Shown here piece by piece: positions 31,354-32,429 of a stretch of 32,429 nt of DNA. Source of the stretch: an uncultured Clostridia bacterium (GTDB lineage Bacteria; Bacillota; Clostridia; Lachnospirales; CAG-274). The first letter of the stretch is position 1; each line of letters starts with the position of its first letter. Location: NCBI GenBank assembly GCA_947591605.1, contig CANQDF010000025.1:1-32429 (forward strand). Direction: 5' to 3'. The notes below the pieces were generated by a model, which did not search any database, was not told where the DNA came from, and was given only the letters and a program-made list of their open reading frames with translations. The position numbers and the translations under genes are program-made.

Positions 31354-32268
31354 ATGTTATCACAAATAAAGTACTTTCGTCAACGCATGATTAAATATTT
31401 AGAAAATCACACTGTAACAGAAACGGCGATCAGATTCAGAGTCAGTCGAAAAACGGTGTATAAGTGGCTTAAACGATATGACGGGACATTGGAGAGCCTT
31501 GAAGATCGAAGTCACAAGCCCAAAAACAGTCCCAGATCGCATACCGATGAGGAACTGAAACATATAAAACGCTGCTTAAAAAAGCACAAATGGAAAGACC
31601 TTATTTTAGCATTTCAAGAAATGAAAGAAAAGTATGGATATACTCGCAGTTACGGCGGTTTTAAAAGAATTGCTGCAAAGCTCAAGAAAAACAAGCCCAC
31701 AAAGCTCAAGAAGAAAAGGAAACCTAAGCCATACAAGAGAGCAGACTACATAGGTCAGAAGATACAGATAGATGTTAAATATGTACCAAGTTACTGTGTT
31801 GTTAACGGAAAGAAATACTATGAATATATAGCTGTAGACGAGTGTAGCCGTTGGGCATACAGACAGATGTACGATGAACGCAGCACACACAGTTCATACA
31901 AATTTTTATTGGCATTGATAAAGGCAGCACCTTTCCAAATAAGAGAGATTCAGACAGATAACGGTTCAGAATTTACAAATGCGTTAAAGAGCACCAAAGG
32001 AAGGAAAACCATGTTTGAAAGGGCTCTTGAACAATTTGAGATAAAATACCACAGAATAAGGATAGCAACTCCGCAGCATAACGGAAAGGTTGAAAGACAG
32101 AACCGACAAGATGAAGAACGTTTTTATAGAAATATGAGGATGTACAGTTTGGAAGATGGCAGGAAGCAACTTGCAGTGTATCAAAGAAAATCCAATAAAT
32201 ATATTAAAACGTGTTTAAATATGAAAAGTCCCGATCAGGTTGTAGCGGAATATCTCGGAGTAATGTAA
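31354..32268 (+). CDS. DDE transposase with N-terminal helix-turn-helix
   Basis: 304 residues in one frame. Residues 1-50 are a helix-turn-helix (TVTETAIRFRVSRKTVYKWL), then a second winged region to about 110, a very basic linker (KKNKPTKLKKKRKPKPYKR), and an rve integrase core from about 130. The catalytic triad reads Asp140 (IQIDVKYV), Asp202 (QTDNGSEF) and Glu247 (NGKVERQN). The second spacing is 44 residues instead of the common 35, owing to an insertion around KSTKGRKTM. The layout fits IS481 or single-frame IS3 relatives. The frame is intact, so the element may be active. AAAGGAG is 14 bases before the ATG, a long gap. Confidence 0.92.
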   Translation: MLSQIKYFRQRMIKYLENHTVTETAIRFRVSRKTVYKWLKRYDGTLESLEDRSHKPKNSPRSHTDEELKHIKRCLKKHKWKDLILAFQEMKEKYGYTRSYGGFKRIAAKLKKNKPTKLKKKRKPKPYKRADYIGQKIQIDVKYVPSYCVVNGKKYYEYIAVDECSRWAYRQMYDERSTHSSYKFLLALIKAAPFQIREIQTDNGSEFTNALKSTKGRKTMFERALEQFEIKYHRIRIATPQHNGKVERQNRQDEERFYRNMRMYSLEDGRKQLAVYQRKSNKYIKTCLNMKSPDQVVAEYLGVM

Positions 32269-32429
32269 ATATAATTAAGGCTTTGAGCAGTAAAACTGCT
32301 AAAGCCCAAGCCAATTATATCATATAAGAGTTTGTCAAGGTCAGGTAGTATTTTGCTTCGCAAAATCTCCACCTTACCCTTGACAACTTGCTTTGCGAAA
32401 AAGTGTAACCAATCATTGACACTTTAACA

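Larger units (their letters stand above)
31242..32429 (+). mobile_element. Insertion sequence (IS481/IS3-like), apparently complete
   Basis: About 1188 bases. The left end (31242-31268) starts TGTTGAGGTACAATAGATAG; the right end read in reverse (32429-32403) starts TGTTAAAGTGTCAATGATTG. The two match at 18 of 27 positions, including the TGTT tips and the GGTnACAC block, and share AAAGCAAG further in. The right tip falls on the last base of the window, so the target duplication cannot be seen. It is inserted 12 bases after the last tRNA. The 3' non-coding part (32272-32429) holds hairpins GGCTTT..AAAGCC and ATTTTGC/GCAAAAT. Confidence 0.8.

Overview
The window reads as chromosome from a spore-forming, low-to-mid GC Gram-positive of class Clostridia. 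Supporting evidence: spoIIID with a sigma-E-like promoter; the SCIFF peptide/maturase pair scfA-scfB, a clostridial hallmark; separate secD and secF; the truA / mltG-trmR-trhP order shared with Firmicutes; an ECF transporter core; an SLH-anchored surface protein; AGGAGG ribosome binding sites and sigma-A promoters throughout. The genus cannot be fixed from the sequence. The coding sequence is visibly rich in ATA (Ile) and AGG (Arg) codons.

Layout. 1-3.5 kb, minus strand: a secreted serpin translationally coupled to a DUF4349 lipoprotein, a small zinc-ribbon protein, and endonuclease III. 3.7-8.5 kb, plus: a CarD-type regulator; the 46-residue six-cysteine peptide gene scfA, driven by a strong promoter and separated by a hairpin terminator from its radical-SAM maturase scfB; then secD-secF. 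8.5-10.3 kb: recJ, convergent with 10.4-13.4 kb, minus: yqeG-aroE-aroK-aroQ-efp (shikimate pathway plus EF-P). 13.5-16.6 kb, plus: a PLP basic-amino-acid decarboxylase, a DUF815 ATPase and an unrecognised membrane-anchored small protein. 16.8-24.6 kb, plus: a single-chain double ATPase of an ECF vitamin transporter, ecfT, truA, mltG, trmR, trhP and a secreted subtilase. 24.7-26.1 kb: a cohesin-like/SLH surface protein. 26.2-30.1 kb: ligA and purH. 30.5-30.7 kb, minus: spoIIID. 30.9-31.2 kb: four tRNAs (Leu-AAG, Gly-GCC, Gln-TTG, Gln-CTG). 31.24 kb to the end: an apparently complete insertion sequence whose right end coincides with the window end.

Most genes are housekeeping. The parts most worth a second look are non-coding or architectural: a modular intergenic repeat carrying swapped hairpins around fixed blocks, present on both sides of purH and as a tail at the left edge; a recurring terminator palindrome; a tRNA-Leu with an A34 anticodon; an IS leader that can hide the transposase ribosome binding site from read-through transcripts; the fused EcfA; the serpin-DUF4349 pair; and the cohesin-like SLH protein. 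The shikimate operon and trhP may be linked metabolically, because the known TrhP reaction depends on prephenate.

I found no rRNA, CRISPR array, prophage, recognisable defence island or riboswitch. I did not find a clearly new multi-gene system.
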